From the NCBI GenBank assembly GCA_017303855.1, contig JAFLBL010000016.1, positions 1-64,000 of the forward strand: 64,000 nucleotides of DNA, written 5' to 3'. The notes under the pieces were generated by a model. That model saw nothing but the letters and a program-made list of their open reading frames with translations, did no database searches and was not told the DNA's origin. The DNA is from Chitinophagales bacterium. Lineage in GTDB: Bacteria > Bacteroidota > Bacteroidia > Chitinophagales > Chitinophagaceae. A program made the translations under genes and the position numbers. This document shows positions 1 through 9,607 of this stretch, piece by piece. Every line of letters starts with the position of its first letter. Position 1 is the first letter of the stretch.

Positions 1-1
1 T

Positions 2-607
2 GAAAAAGTACTGAATGACCGGGAAAAACTCACTTACTTTAACAATATCATCAAGGAGGAAAATAAAAGGATGAACCGGCAGGTGGAAACCATTCTGAAA
101 GCTTCACAACTGGAGAAACAGGAAGTTGATCTTAACCTGAAGCCGGCACATGTGCACAGCATCATTAAAGATGTGGTTGAAAATTTCGGGTTGCAACTGG
201 AAGAGAAGGGCGGGAAAGCAGAATTATTATTGAATGCAACCAATGACCTTATAGAAGCCGACGAAGTACATTTATCGAACCTGGTAAATAACCTTATTGA
301 TAATGCATTGAAATATTCAAAAGATAATGTACCACCTTTTGTAAAACTGACCACGCAGTCAAACGGCAAAAAATTTATCATGCGGATCGAGGATAACGGA
401 ATTGGCATGAATAAAGAAACACTGAAGAGAGTATTTGAGCGGTTTTACCGGGCTCATACCGGTAATCTTCATAATGTAAAAGGTTTCGGGCTGGGACTCA
501 GTTATGTGAAAACAATGGTGGAGGCGCATCAAGGGGAAATTAAAGCGGAGAGTACATTAGGGAAGGGAAGTACTTTCATTGTGGAGCTGCCGTTGAAAAA
601 GAGCTAA
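2..607 (+). CDS. Sensor histidine kinase, C-terminal part (5' end outside window)
   Basis: The reading frame is open from the window edge, so only the last 201 residues are seen. They hold the end of the dimerisation helix (NRQVETILKASQLEK) and a complete HATPase_c domain: N box NNLIDNALKYS, G1 box EDNGIGM, F box FERFYR and G2 box GFGLGLSYVKTMVEAHQG. The phospho-accepting histidine and any sensor or membrane segment lie upstream, outside the window. An internal ATG at 71 exists but would cut the dimerisation helix, so I treat the gene as partial rather than starting there. Its stop overlaps the stop of convergent queA by 3 bases. The signal sensed cannot be inferred. Confidence 0.93.
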   Translation, partial: EKVLNDREKLTYFNNIIKEENKRMNRQVETILKASQLEKQEVDLNLKPAHVHSIIKDVVENFGLQLEEKGGKAELLLNATNDLIEADEVHLSNLVNNLIDNALKYSKDNVPPFVKLTTQSNGKKFIMRIEDNGIGMNKETLKRVFERFYRAHTGNLHNVKGFGLGLSYVKTMVEAHQGEIKAESTLGKGSTFIVELPLKKS

Positions 608-1839
608 TCCTGTACTGCCCACAATAAACTTCCGTCACCATAACTTAAGAATCTGTAATCATACTTTAATGCATGGTCATAGATATTTCTCCATTCATCA
701 CCCGTGAGAGCTGCTACCAGTAAAAGTAAAGTAGATTGGGGCTGGTGAAAATTGGTGATCAGCGCTTTTGTAATTCTCAGGGTATAGCCCGGTGCAATGA
801 TGATCTGTGTTTTTGTCAGTAAACGATCAGTATTGTTCTGTTCCATCCATTTCAGCAAAGCGGTTAATGCATCCTTTGCCGGGATATTGTGTTCTGAAAG
901 TTCATAGGCTTCCCATTGTGTAAGTGATAAAGCTGAAGGATGAATAGCAGGATCAATAACTGTTTTTACACCCAGCCAGTAAAGACTTTCAATGGTTCTC
1001 AGGGAAGTGGTGCCAACTGCAATAATATTTCCATCCGGGTTGGTTACCAGGTTTTCGATAAGGGACTTGTTTATGTCAATGAACTCCGCATGCATTTCAT
1101 GTTCTTCCATGATAGCTGCTTTCACGGGTTTGAAAGTACCGGCCCCGACATGAAGTGTAACAAAATCTTTTTTTATATTTTTTTCTTCCAATGGCCGGAA
1201 AATATAGTTTGTAAAATGAAGCCCGGCTGTTGGAGCAGCTACCGAACCATCGAAGTGGGCATAAATGGTTTGATAACGACCGGCATCATCCGATTCAACA
1301 GCCCTTTTTATATAAGGGGGTAATGGAATAGCACCGGTGTAATGCAATATTTCTGCAAAACTTAAAGTGCCCGGAGACCAGGATAACTCAATGACAAAAC
1401 AATCAGCCCTTTTCTCAACGTAGTTTGCTGACAGGATTATTTCTTTTCCGGTTATTGTTATTTTCTTTTCCAGTACTTGTCCCTTTTTCCATTTGGAAGC
1501 ACCACCCACCAGGCAAAGCCATTGTACTTTTTTTTGTTGCAACATCCCGGTAGTAATATCAGGGTACTGTTCATGGGGTTCCAGGCAAAAAATTTCAATC
1601 TGTCCCCCGGTTGGTTTTTGAAAAACCAGCCTTGCTTCCACTACTTTGGTATTATTGAAGATGAGTAATGAACCAGCGGGTATATGTGTTGCAATATTCC
1701 GGTAGGTATCATCTTTTATTGTGCCGTTTTGAAAGACCAGCAATTTTGAAGCATCTCTTTCTGCTAATGGGTAGCTGGCAATACGTTCTTCCGGGAGCGA
1801 ATACGAAAAATCGTTGATGGAAAGATATTTGGGATGCAT
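604..1839 (-). CDS. queA: S-adenosylmethionine:tRNA ribosyltransferase-isomerase
   Basis: 411 residues. QueA moves the ribosyl group of S-adenosylmethionine onto 7-aminomethyl-7-deazaguanine at tRNA position 34, giving epoxyqueuosine in the cytoplasmic queuosine pathway. Family signatures are clear: LPEERIASYPLAERDASKLL near the N-terminus, VAAPTAGLHFT, TLHVGAGTFKPVK, GTTSLRTIESLYW and TNFHQPQSTLLLLVAALTG. It is somewhat longer than the E. coli enzyme (about 356 residues), with the extra length in the middle. The TAG stop overlaps the end of the convergent kinase gene. No other queuosine gene is adjacent. Confidence 0.96.
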   Translation of the reverse strand: MHPKYLSINDFSYSLPEERIASYPLAERDASKLLVFQNGTIKDDTYRNIATHIPAGSLLIFNNTKVVEARLVFQKPTGGQIEIFCLEPHEQYPDITTGMLQQKKVQWLCLVGGASKWKKGQVLEKKITITGKEIILSANYVEKRADCFVIELSWSPGTLSFAEILHYTGAIPLPPYIKRAVESDDAGRYQTIYAHFDGSVAAPTAGLHFTNYIFRPLEEKNIKKDFVTLHVGAGTFKPVKAAIMEEHEMHAEFIDINKSLIENLVTNPDGNIIAVGTTSLRTIESLYWLGVKTVIDPAIHPSALSLTQWEAYELSEHNIPAKDALTALLKWMEQNNTDRLLTKTQIIIAPGYTLRITKALITNFHQPQSTLLLLVAALTGDEWRNIYDHALKYDYRFLSYGDGSLLWAVQD

Positions 1840-1884
1840 ATGTTTTTTGCGACTAACTGTCGCAGTTGTTGAGAGATAAAGTTA

Positions 1885-2292
1885 CTATCGTTTCTCCAGG
1901 GGCACAACCAGTTTTAATCCACTCCATATATCACTCACCGCACAGACCTTTACGTCTACCAGGTCATTCTTCAGCGCATAGTTCCTGATCACATCTTCTG
2001 TCACATCAGTAGGGTTTTTGGCTGTTTTTTTATACCAGGAAACCCAGATAGTTATCGCAGGATTTTTATTAATGACAGATTTTAACTGCAACATTTCTTT
2101 CTCCAATTCTTTGTTTGATTTTACAAAGAGATGGACGATATCTGGGATGTTATTCTTTTTCACTAACTGGTCAGCGATATTCTTTTCAAGCAATTCATCA
2201 TAATTGGCAGGCTGGTTAAGTAGTAAGATTTTCATTCCTGGTTTAATGCCTAACTTATTGATGAGAGGAGTACCTGAATACCCTGTTGCCAT
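1885..2292 (-). CDS. DUF3052-like small protein
   Basis: 135 residues, with no signal peptide or membrane segment, so probably cytoplasmic. The N-terminus (GYSGTPLINKLGIKPGMKILL) and the later ITIWVSWYKK stretch resemble DUF3052-type proteins, whose function is unknown. It lies 45 bp upstream of queA on the same strand and could be co-transcribed with it. It is divergent from mraZ, and the 262-bp spacer must hold promoters for both directions. Assignment rests on sequence memory only. Confidence 0.7.
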   Translation of the reverse strand: MATGYSGTPLINKLGIKPGMKILLLNQPANYDELLEKNIADQLVKKNNIPDIVHLFVKSNKELEKEMLQLKSVINKNPAITIWVSWYKKTAKNPTDVTEDVIRNYALKNDLVDVKVCAVSDIWSGLKLVVPLEKR

Positions 2293-2498
2293 AGTAGCTG
2301 GTTTGGCTACAATTTCTGTATTTATCCCAAAATAATAGAGATTTTGGGATTATCCCCACCTTATCCACTGCAATCCACAGCCAGTTCACCGCCAAAAACC
2401 ATTTCCGTCGGGTAAATTCAATGAAAACCTTTACTGTAAAGGATTTCAGCCAATATTGGCCTGTGGAAAAAATAAAAGCAGTAAAATTTGTTATGCAA

Positions 2499-2523
2499 GT
2501 GGGAAAATGTGTTATTTTGTGTC
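2499..2523 (+). promoter_or_regulatory. MraZ box: three GTG-N2 repeats at 10-bp spacing
   Basis: GTGGG (2499-2503), GTGTT (2509-2513) and GTGTC (2519-2523) are spaced exactly 10 bp apart, separated by 5-bp A/T-rich spacers. Known MraZ operators are short G-rich direct repeats with 5-bp spacers in front of mraZ. The site is about 30 bp upstream of the preferred mraZ start, so MraZ probably represses its own operon. Confidence 0.75.
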
Positions 2524-2554
2524 AATTAATAGCAATTGACCCAATTATTTGATA

Positions 2555-3022
2555 ATGACAGGCTTTCTCGGAGAATTCGAGGCAACGTTGGACGCCAAGG
2601 GGCGTTTCTTGCTCCCGGCGGGGTTCAAGAGGCAGTTGCCGGAAGAGGAGACCAACCGGTTCGTTATCAACAGGGGATTTGAAAAATGTCTGGCTCTTTA
2701 TCCCATGCGGACCTGGGAGCCACTCTTTGAAAAGATCGCCGGCCTGAATGAGTTTGACCCCAAGCAACGGGAGTTCAGACGGGCATTCCTGAACGGCGCC
2801 ACATTCGTGGAGCCCGACACCGCCGGCAGAATATTGTTGCCGCCAAACCTGAAGGCGTATGCCGGACTGCAGAAAGACATTGTGCTGATGGCAACAGGAG
2901 ACAAATTAGAAATCTGGGATAGTAATAAGTACAAAGAGATCTTTGATTCACTTTCTTCGGACACATTCAGTGATTTGGGCGACCAGGTACTGGGTAGCGG
3001 ATCGGATAAGTCGAAAAGTTAA
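2555..3022 (+). CDS. mraZ: Transcriptional regulator MraZ
   Basis: 155 residues from ATG 2555; a TTG six bases upstream is in frame, but the ATG gives the usual N-terminus (MTGFLGEFEATLDAKGRF). Two AbrB-like swapped-hairpin repeats are seen, each with the DxxGR signature: LDAKGRFLLP and PDTAGRILLPPN. MraZ is a nucleoid-associated repressor that forms rings and binds repeats upstream of its own operon, which matches the three repeats at 2499-2523. It is the first gene of the dcw operon, 11 bp before rsmH. Confidence 0.96.
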   Translation: MTGFLGEFEATLDAKGRFLLPAGFKRQLPEEETNRFVINRGFEKCLALYPMRTWEPLFEKIAGLNEFDPKQREFRRAFLNGATFVEPDTAGRILLPPNLKAYAGLQKDIVLMATGDKLEIWDSNKYKEIFDSLSSDTFSDLGDQVLGSGSDKSKS

Positions 3023-3033
3023 AACGGAAAAGC

Positions 3034-3990
3034 ATGGAACAGCCCAATCAACAAAAAGGTGCATCCGGCTTACCCGCTGACTCACAAGACTACCATATTC
3101 CTGTTCTGCTCAGCGAAACCCTGGAAGGCCTGAATATTCAACCGGACGGTATTTATGTGGACTGCACATTTGGCGGAGGTGGTCACTCCAGAGCGATTCT
3201 CTCCAGGCTGGGTGCAAAAGGTAAACTGGTCGCTTTCGACCAGGATGATGATGCGAAAAAGAACCTGCCCGATGACGAAAGATTAATATTTGTTTCACAC
3301 AACTTTCGTCACCTGCAGCGTTTTCTCCGGTTAGAACAGATCACCGCAGTGGATGGTATTATGGCCGATCTGGGCGTCAGCAGTCACCAGTTTGATGAGG
3401 CAGAAAGAGGGTTCTCCACCCGCTTCAATGCCGCACTGGATATGCGGATGGATCAGCGTCAGTCGCTGACCGCCTTTGATGTGGTCAGTACCTATACAGA
3501 ACAGCAGTTGCACAAACTGTTTGAACAGTATGGGGAAGTAACCAACTCCAAAACACTGGCCCGGAAAATTGCAGACGTAAGGCATACCGCCTCACTGAAA
3601 ACAATTGACGGGTTTAAGAATGCAGTCCGGGATGTCGTAAAAGGAAATCCCAACAAGTATTTCGCCCAGGTTTTCCAGGCTTTACGGATAGAGGTAAATG
3701 ATGAGTTAGGAGCATTGAAAGCAATGCTGGAACAAATCCCCAACCTGCTGAAACCCGGAGGCCGGGTCGCCATCATCACGTTTCATTCACTTGAGGACAG
3801 ACTGGTCAAACACTTCTTTAAACGCGGTTCATTCGATGAGCCCGAAGAGAATCCTTTTACTACTACGGTAAATGAAAGTGTACTGAAAATTATCACGAAG
3901 AAACCCATCGGGCCTTCGGAAGAAGAGATGAAAAGAAACCCGAGATCGCGAAGCGCGAAACTGAGAGTGGCGGAGAAAACAGGTAAGTGA
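3034..3990 (+). CDS. rsmH: 16S rRNA (cytosine(1402)-N(4))-methyltransferase
   Basis: 318 residues. RsmH (MraW) methylates N4 of C1402 in the ribosomal P site using S-adenosylmethionine. Visible signatures: HIPVLLSETLEGLNI, the SAM loop VDCTFGGGGHSRAIL, FDQDD, GIMADLGVSSHQFDEAERGF, LRIEVNDELGALK, ITFHSLEDRLVKHFF and the C-terminal RNPRSRSAKLRVAEK. Length is normal for the family. It lies between mraZ and ftsL as in most dcw clusters. The following 131 bp before ftsL hold no gene that I can see. Confidence 0.97.
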   Translation: MEQPNQQKGASGLPADSQDYHIPVLLSETLEGLNIQPDGIYVDCTFGGGGHSRAILSRLGAKGKLVAFDQDDDAKKNLPDDERLIFVSHNFRHLQRFLRLEQITAVDGIMADLGVSSHQFDEAERGFSTRFNAALDMRMDQRQSLTAFDVVSTYTEQQLHKLFEQYGEVTNSKTLARKIADVRHTASLKTIDGFKNAVRDVVKGNPNKYFAQVFQALRIEVNDELGALKAMLEQIPNLLKPGGRVAIITFHSLEDRLVKHFFKRGSFDEPEENPFTTTVNESVLKIITKKPIGPSEEEMKRNPRSRSAKLRVAEKTGK

Positions 3991-4121
3991 TCAGCGGGTA
4001 CAGGTAAAAGAACAACGAACGAACAACTATAAAGGCATTCTAACTTCTGGAAATGCTATATCCTTTGAAATCAACCCTTGCCGGTTGATACAACCAACAA
4101 CCGACTGCTGAAAAAACGCGT

Positions 4122-4466
4122 ATGCCGGACGAACAAAAAAATGAAATGGAATCCACAACGGGACAGCCCGGCTGGAAACGCTGGCTGAATTATCAGTCCA
4201 TCGTAAAACAGGTTCCGTTCTTTTTATTCCTGGCGCTCCTGGCAGTACTGTATATCTACAACGGGCACCTGGCCGATAAAACGATACGCAGTATCAACCG
4301 CACGGAGAAAGAAGTGAAAGAACTGCAGTACGAGTACACTGCCGTGAAAGGAGAACTGATCTCACGCAGCAAGCAAAGCGAACTGGTGAAAGCGGTGGAA
4401 CCCCTGGGATTGAAAGAACTGACGGAATCGCCGGTGGTACTCAGTGACAGCAGCACGGTTAAATAA
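4122..4466 (+). CDS. ftsL: FtsL-like cell division protein
   Basis: 114 residues with the FtsL plan: a short cytoplasmic N-terminus, one membrane helix at about residues 31-48 (VPFFLFLALLAVLYIY), then a periplasmic coiled coil (about 55-85) rich in Glu, Lys and Leu. Sequence conservation is low in this family, so the call rests on topology and on the position between rsmH and the division PBP. FtsL forms a complex with FtsQ and FtsB that activates FtsW-FtsI. Here FtsQ is encoded in the same operon; no FtsB gene is visible. Confidence 0.82.
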   Translation: MPDEQKNEMESTTGQPGWKRWLNYQSIVKQVPFFLFLALLAVLYIYNGHLADKTIRSINRTEKEVKELQYEYTAVKGELISRSKQSELVKAVEPLGLKELTESPVVLSDSSTVK

Positions 4467-4528
4467 AGGACGGACCGCTTCGGTGGTGATCGATACAAAC
4501 AACTAATAACGGACACAAGCAAAGGGCA

Positions 4529-6661
4529 TTGGAAGTAAAACGTGACATACTTTGGAGAGTATATCTCAGTTTTCTCGGTATCGTGGTACTGAGTTTACTG
4601 GTACTCGGAAGAGCCTTCTATATCCAGCAGGCGGAAGGGGAACACTGGCGCAGCATGAGCGACAGTCTTCACCAACGCTTTATTGAACTGGATGCACAGC
4701 GCGGCACCATCTACAGCGATGACGGCCAGATGCTCAGTGCTTCTATTCCCACTTTTGATATCTATATTGACTTTAATGCCGATGGACTCCGTGAAAAAAA
4801 AGGCCGCCGGTTTTATGAACAGGTGGATTCTTTCGCACTTGCATTGGCCGGTTATTTTGGCGATAAAACCACCGCCCAATATAAAACGGAACTAAAAGCG
4901 GCCTATAAAAAGAACACCCGCTACTATCCGCTGAAAAAGAAACTCAGCTTTGAACAATACAAAGCCTTCCGTGAATTTCCGCTGGCCCGTCTTGGCCGCA
5001 ACAAGAGCGGCATCATCGTGGAAACCAACAGCAAACGGCTGCCTCCTTTCGGCTTACTGGCCAGCCGTACCATTGGTCTTTCCCGCGAACATATCGCCAG
5101 CGATGGTAAAGTCCGCAAACAAAATGTTGGCCTCGAAAGAAGTTATGACAGTGTGCTGAGCGGCAAAAGCGGACAAAAACTGGTGCGCTATATCGCCGGG
5201 GGTACTGCTATTCCCATTGAAGGTTCTGAAACGGATCCTGAAAACGGGAAAGATATTTATACCACACTGGATGTACAGATACAGGATATTACCGAGACAG
5301 CACTGCTCCGCATGATGCAGCAATGTGAAGGTCCATACGGTACCGCTATTGTAATGGAAACGGCCACCGGCAAAATCAAGGCCATGGCCAATCTGGGACG
5401 CCGTCCGGATGGCAGCTATTGGGAAGATGATAACTACGCGCTGCGCAATACCGAGCCCGGCTCCACTATCAAACTGGTTACATTATTATCTGTACTGGAA
5501 AAAGGTACCAGCCGTCCCGATGACCTCGTGGAAGTAGGCACGGCGGGCCGCCTGCAGGTAGGGAATAAAATAGTGACCGATGCGGAACGTCAGCCCAAAC
5601 CGGTACTGACCGTAAAAGAATGTTTCGCTCACAGTTCCAATATCGGTATGAGCAAACTGGCCTATAAAGCCTTTGCACAGAAACCGGCCGAACTGAAAGA
5701 GTATATGCAACGCTTCCATCTGGATACGAAAGTGCCGGTGGACCTGGCCAATGTACCCAGACCTACGATGGCTCCGCTGAACCAGAAAGGAAGTGCGGAA
5801 GGAAATATGTTGTGGATGAGTTTTGGTTATGGTATCCAGGTAAGCCCGCTGCATACACTGATGCTCTATAATGCTATCGCCAATAACGGCAGGATGATGA
5901 AGCCTTACCTGGTCAGCAGCATCCAGCAAAACGGGGTAATGTATAAGCAGTTTGAGCCAACGGTCATATCCGAAAACATTTGCAAACCCGATGTGATTAA
6001 TGTGGCCCGCAAATCCATGGAAATGGTAGTGACAGAAGGAACCGGCCGCCGGGCATTTGATAAACTTCCTTTTGCGGTTGCCGGTAAAACAGGCACAGCG
6101 CACGTATCCGATGGGCCAATCAAATACGGGGATGGCGTGTACCAGGCAACATTTGTTGGTTATTTCCCGGCGGAACGTCCGCAATACACCTGCATCGTGG
6201 TCGTGCGTACCAAACCACATGCGGCATCGCATTTCGGTGGCACACTGGCGGCCCCGGTATTCCGTGAAATCGCCACCAAGCTCTATGCGATGTATGTAAA
6301 CAAAAAGGATCCATCGCTGATTGCCGCGAAGAAAGACAGTTCCGCATTTTATTATGCCGGCTATACCCCCGACATCAAAAATGTATACAATACCCTCAGG
6401 GTAAAATACGCGGATTCCTGCCTGAACAATAACTGGGCGACCGTATACGCGGCCAATTACCAGCCGGTAGTAAAAGTGAGTACGGTTAATAAGAAAGTGA
6501 TGCCGAATGTACGGGGCATGGGACTGAAAGACGCGCTTTACCTGCTGGAGAATATGGGTGTAAAGGTAACGGTTACAGGTAAGGGAAAAATTGCCGCACA
6601 ATCCATTGCACCGGGCACTGCCCTGGTAAAAGGGACAACGGTATTGCTGGAACTGAGTTAA
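4529..6661 (+). CDS. ftsI: Division transpeptidase (PBP3/FtsI class B) with C-terminal PASTA domain
   Basis: 710 residues from a TTG start preceded by AAAGGG at 4521-4526; no ATG fits better. Order of parts: membrane anchor (about 10-30), PBP dimerisation domain, transpeptidase domain, and one PASTA domain (about 655-710, VMPNVRGMGLKDALYLLENM). Catalytic motifs are intact: S312-T-I-K315, S369-S-N371 and K520-T-G522. It cross-links septal peptidoglycan together with FtsW, encoded downstream. The PASTA domain, absent from E. coli FtsI, is common in Bacteroidota and Gram-positive homologues and may bind glycan strands. Confidence 0.96.
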   Translation: MEVKRDILWRVYLSFLGIVVLSLLVLGRAFYIQQAEGEHWRSMSDSLHQRFIELDAQRGTIYSDDGQMLSASIPTFDIYIDFNADGLREKKGRRFYEQVDSFALALAGYFGDKTTAQYKTELKAAYKKNTRYYPLKKKLSFEQYKAFREFPLARLGRNKSGIIVETNSKRLPPFGLLASRTIGLSREHIASDGKVRKQNVGLERSYDSVLSGKSGQKLVRYIAGGTAIPIEGSETDPENGKDIYTTLDVQIQDITETALLRMMQQCEGPYGTAIVMETATGKIKAMANLGRRPDGSYWEDDNYALRNTEPGSTIKLVTLLSVLEKGTSRPDDLVEVGTAGRLQVGNKIVTDAERQPKPVLTVKECFAHSSNIGMSKLAYKAFAQKPAELKEYMQRFHLDTKVPVDLANVPRPTMAPLNQKGSAEGNMLWMSFGYGIQVSPLHTLMLYNAIANNGRMMKPYLVSSIQQNGVMYKQFEPTVISENICKPDVINVARKSMEMVVTEGTGRRAFDKLPFAVAGKTGTAHVSDGPIKYGDGVYQATFVGYFPAERPQYTCIVVVRTKPHAASHFGGTLAAPVFREIATKLYAMYVNKKDPSLIAAKKDSSAFYYAGYTPDIKNVYNTLRVKYADSCLNNNWATVYAANYQPVVKVSTVNKKVMPNVRGMGLKDALYLLENMGVKVTVTGKGKIAAQSIAPGTALVKGTTVLLELS

Positions 6662-6687
6662 AATAAAAAAGAACGTAAATAACGGTT

Positions 6688-8151
6688 GTGGTTTTACAGG
6701 ATGTATTATATAAAGTGCCGATCAGGACAGTTGCCGGTTCCACCGCGGTGGAGATCAGCGGCCTGCAACTGGACTCCCGGAAAGTAAAACCCGGAACTGC
6801 CTTTATTGCTGTAAAAGGCGCCGCGGCCGACGGACACCTGTTTATTGATGCCGCCATTGAGCAGGGTGCAACCGTTGTGGTATGTGAAGTCTGGCCGGCA
6901 GTAATTAAAGAACATGTAGTATATGTACAGGCAGAGAACAGTGCAGTGGCTGCCGGCTATATGGCGCATAATTTTTACGGTCGTCCTTCCGAAAGACTGA
7001 AACTGACCGGGGTGACGGGTACAAACGGCAAAACGACTATTGCAACATTATTATATAAGCTCTTTACCAGATTGGGATATACCTGCGGACTGATCAGTAC
7101 CGTGGAAAACAGGATTGGTGATGTAATTGTACCGGCTACGCATACCACACCGGATGCCATCAGCCTGAATAGTCTGCTGAAACAGATGACGGATGCCGGC
7201 TGTTCGCATGTGTTTATGGAAACCAGTTCACATGCTGTACACCAGCACCGGATCGCCGGGCTCCAGTATGCCGGCGGAATCTTCAGCAATATCACGCATG
7301 ATCACCTGGATTACCACAAAACATTTGATGAATATATCCGGGTAAAAAAATCCTTCTTCGATTCATTGCCGGCGGCGGCTTTCGCCATCAGCAATGCGGA
7401 TGATAAACGGGGAGCCGTGATGCTGCAGAATACGGTCGCTAAAAAGTTCTTTTACAGCCTGAAGACCATGGCTGATTTTAAGGGAAAAATCCTTGACAAC
7501 AGCCTGAATGGTTTGCTGATGACGGTAAATGACGTGGAAGTGAATTTTCTGCTGATCGGGGAATTCAATGCGTACAACCTGCTGGCTGTTTACGGAGCCG
7601 CCATTTGCCTGGGTGAAGACAAACAGGAAGTGCTGACCGCGCTCAGTGTGCTGACCGGGGCCGAAGGGCGATTTGATTACCAGGTGTCCGCCAATGAACG
7701 GATTATCGGTATTGTGGATTATGCGCATACACCGGATGCATTGCTGAATGTACTGGCCACTATTAAAAAACTGAAGAAAGGGTACGAGCAGGTGATTACC
7801 GTGGTGGGATGTGGCGGAGACCGGGACAAAACAAAAAGACCCGTTATGGCCGCAGCCGCCTGTGAACACAGCGACCGGGTGATTTTTACCAGTGATAACC
7901 CGCGGAGTGAAGAACCGGATCAGATTATCCGGGATATGGAAGAAGGATTGTCGGCTGCCTACAAAAGAAAGTATATCTCGATCACCGACAGGAAAGAAGC
8001 GATTAAAACCGCAATCAGCCTGGCGCAAAAAGAAGATATCATCCTGGTGGCCGGTAAAGGACACGAGAAGTACCAGGAAATAAAAGGAGTGCGCAGTCAC
8101 TTTGATGATAAAGAAATTGTAACTGAATTTTTTAAACTGTTGAATAAGTAA
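6688..8151 (+). CDS. murE: UDP-MurNAc-L-Ala-D-Glu:meso-diaminopimelate ligase
   Basis: 487 residues from a GTG start. Domains are the N-terminal UMP-binding domain, the central ATPase domain with P-loop GVTGTNGKTTIATLL, and the C-terminal ligase domain. The specificity motif D403-N-P-R406 is the diaminopimelate type (lysine-adding enzymes differ), so the wall is predicted to be meso-DAP cross-linked. The reaction is cytoplasmic and ATP-dependent, adding the third stem-peptide residue. murF, which commonly follows murE, is not here; mraY starts 20 bp downstream. Confidence 0.97.
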   Translation: MVLQDVLYKVPIRTVAGSTAVEISGLQLDSRKVKPGTAFIAVKGAAADGHLFIDAAIEQGATVVVCEVWPAVIKEHVVYVQAENSAVAAGYMAHNFYGRPSERLKLTGVTGTNGKTTIATLLYKLFTRLGYTCGLISTVENRIGDVIVPATHTTPDAISLNSLLKQMTDAGCSHVFMETSSHAVHQHRIAGLQYAGGIFSNITHDHLDYHKTFDEYIRVKKSFFDSLPAAAFAISNADDKRGAVMLQNTVAKKFFYSLKTMADFKGKILDNSLNGLLMTVNDVEVNFLLIGEFNAYNLLAVYGAAICLGEDKQEVLTALSVLTGAEGRFDYQVSANERIIGIVDYAHTPDALLNVLATIKKLKKGYEQVITVVGCGGDRDKTKRPVMAAAACEHSDRVIFTSDNPRSEEPDQIIRDMEEGLSAAYKRKYISITDRKEAIKTAISLAQKEDIILVAGKGHEKYQEIKGVRSHFDDKEIVTEFFKLLNK

Positions 8152-8171
8152 ACCAATAACCGCAGGCAGCT

Positions 8172-9449
8172 ATGTTACATCATTTATTTGAATGGCTCAA
8201 TCAGGAAGGAATTGAAGTTCCGGGCAGCCGCCTGTTCGGATTCATCACCTTCCGCGTACTGGCAGCAGTACTGCTGTCGCTGTTCATTACCCTGGTGTAT
8301 GGCAAAAAACTGATCCGGTTTTTACAGAAAAAACAAATCAGCGAAAGTATCCGTGAAGAAGGACTGGCCGGAGAAGAAAGCAAGAAAGGTACACCCACCA
8401 TGGGCGGGATCATCATCATTATGGCGATCATTATCCCGACGCTCCTGCTGGCCGACCTGACCAATGTATATGTACAACTGCTGCTGATCAGCACCGTGTG
8501 GCTGGGTATCATCGGATTTATCGATGATTACCTGAAACTCCGCAGCAAACGGATGGCCCAGAAAATGGGAAAGGATTACAAGAAATCCAATAAGGACGGA
8601 CTGGCCGGCTGGTTTAAAATCCTGGGACAGGTGGGGCTCGGTATCCTGGTGGGTGCCACACTGTACTTCAATAGTGATGTAAAAATCTGGCGCGAATATG
8701 TAGGTAAAGTGCCGCCGACGGATTCTACCGTAGTGGCCAAACAATATAACGGATCAACCCATTATTTCGTGGAATCCAAAGAACCGATCACGACTATCCC
8801 GTTTGTAAAGAATCATGAATTCAATTATTCCAAACTGCTGCCCGAATCCATGCGCGGTTATACCTGGGTGTTGTATATCCTGATCGTGATCTTCATTATT
8901 ACGGCGGTATCCAACGGATCAAATCTGACTGACGGGCTGGACGGGCTCGCCACGGGTACGTCGGCATTGATCGGCGCGTTGCTGGGCATTTTTGCCTATG
9001 CCAGCGGCAACCTGGTATTCGCAGATTACCTGAACATCATGTATATCCCGAACCTGGGTGAGTTGTCCATCTTCATTGCGGCCATGATCGGGGGTTGTGT
9101 CGGTTTCCTCTGGTACAATTCATATCCGGCCCAGATGTTTATGGGCGATACCGGCAGTCTGACCCTTGGCGGTATCATCGCGGCTATCGCGATTATCGTT
9201 CACAAGGAACTGCTGATCCCGATTTTCTGCGGCATCTTCTTCGTGGAAAGCCTGAGCGTGATGATCCAGGTGAGCTATTTCAAATACACAAAAAAGAAAT
9301 ACGGGGAAGGCCGCCGGATTTTCCTGAAGTCGCCCCTGCACCATCACTACCAGATGAAAAATTACCACGAAGTGAAAATCGTGACCCGGTTCTGGATTGT
9401 AACCGTGTTGCTGGTGGTGCTGAGTATTGTAACACTGAAACTGAGATAA
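8172..9449 (+). CDS. mraY: Phospho-N-acetylmuramoyl-pentapeptide transferase
   Basis: 425 residues, longer than the E. coli enzyme (360). MraY transfers phospho-MurNAc-pentapeptide to undecaprenyl phosphate on the inner face of the cytoplasmic membrane, giving lipid I. Visible signatures: the acidic pair in GFIDDYLKL, SNLTDGLDGLATG, MGDTGSLTLGG and the HHH motif in LKSPLHHHYQMK, with about ten hydrophobic segments between. The extra length is a hydrophilic insertion at about residues 170-225 (VKIWREYVGKVPPTD onward), a feature I recall from other Bacteroidota MraY proteins. Confidence 0.97.
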   Translation: MLHHLFEWLNQEGIEVPGSRLFGFITFRVLAAVLLSLFITLVYGKKLIRFLQKKQISESIREEGLAGEESKKGTPTMGGIIIIMAIIIPTLLLADLTNVYVQLLLISTVWLGIIGFIDDYLKLRSKRMAQKMGKDYKKSNKDGLAGWFKILGQVGLGILVGATLYFNSDVKIWREYVGKVPPTDSTVVAKQYNGSTHYFVESKEPITTIPFVKNHEFNYSKLLPESMRGYTWVLYILIVIFIITAVSNGSNLTDGLDGLATGTSALIGALLGIFAYASGNLVFADYLNIMYIPNLGELSIFIAAMIGGCVGFLWYNSYPAQMFMGDTGSLTLGGIIAAIAIIVHKELLIPIFCGIFFVESLSVMIQVSYFKYTKKKYGEGRRIFLKSPLHHHYQMKNYHEVKIVTRFWIVTVLLVVLSIVTLKLR

Positions 9450-9607
9450 AACCCTGACTGCCGGCGGGAGGCAGAAAGGAAATGTATAACCGAAAAACCC
9501 CGCACCGGACCTGATGAAAATGATTGGCTGAAGTAAACGAATTGTGGTGCAGTTGTACTTAAAACCAATACTTATGAAGACCGTGTTCCGTACACGGACT
9601 TAAGATT

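Noticed and set aside
5486..6601. Long minus-strand reading frame of 371 codons
   Set aside because: It lies entirely opposite ftsI, whose catalytic motifs are intact; the translated sequence is rich in His, Cys and Tyr and looks like an antisense shadow.
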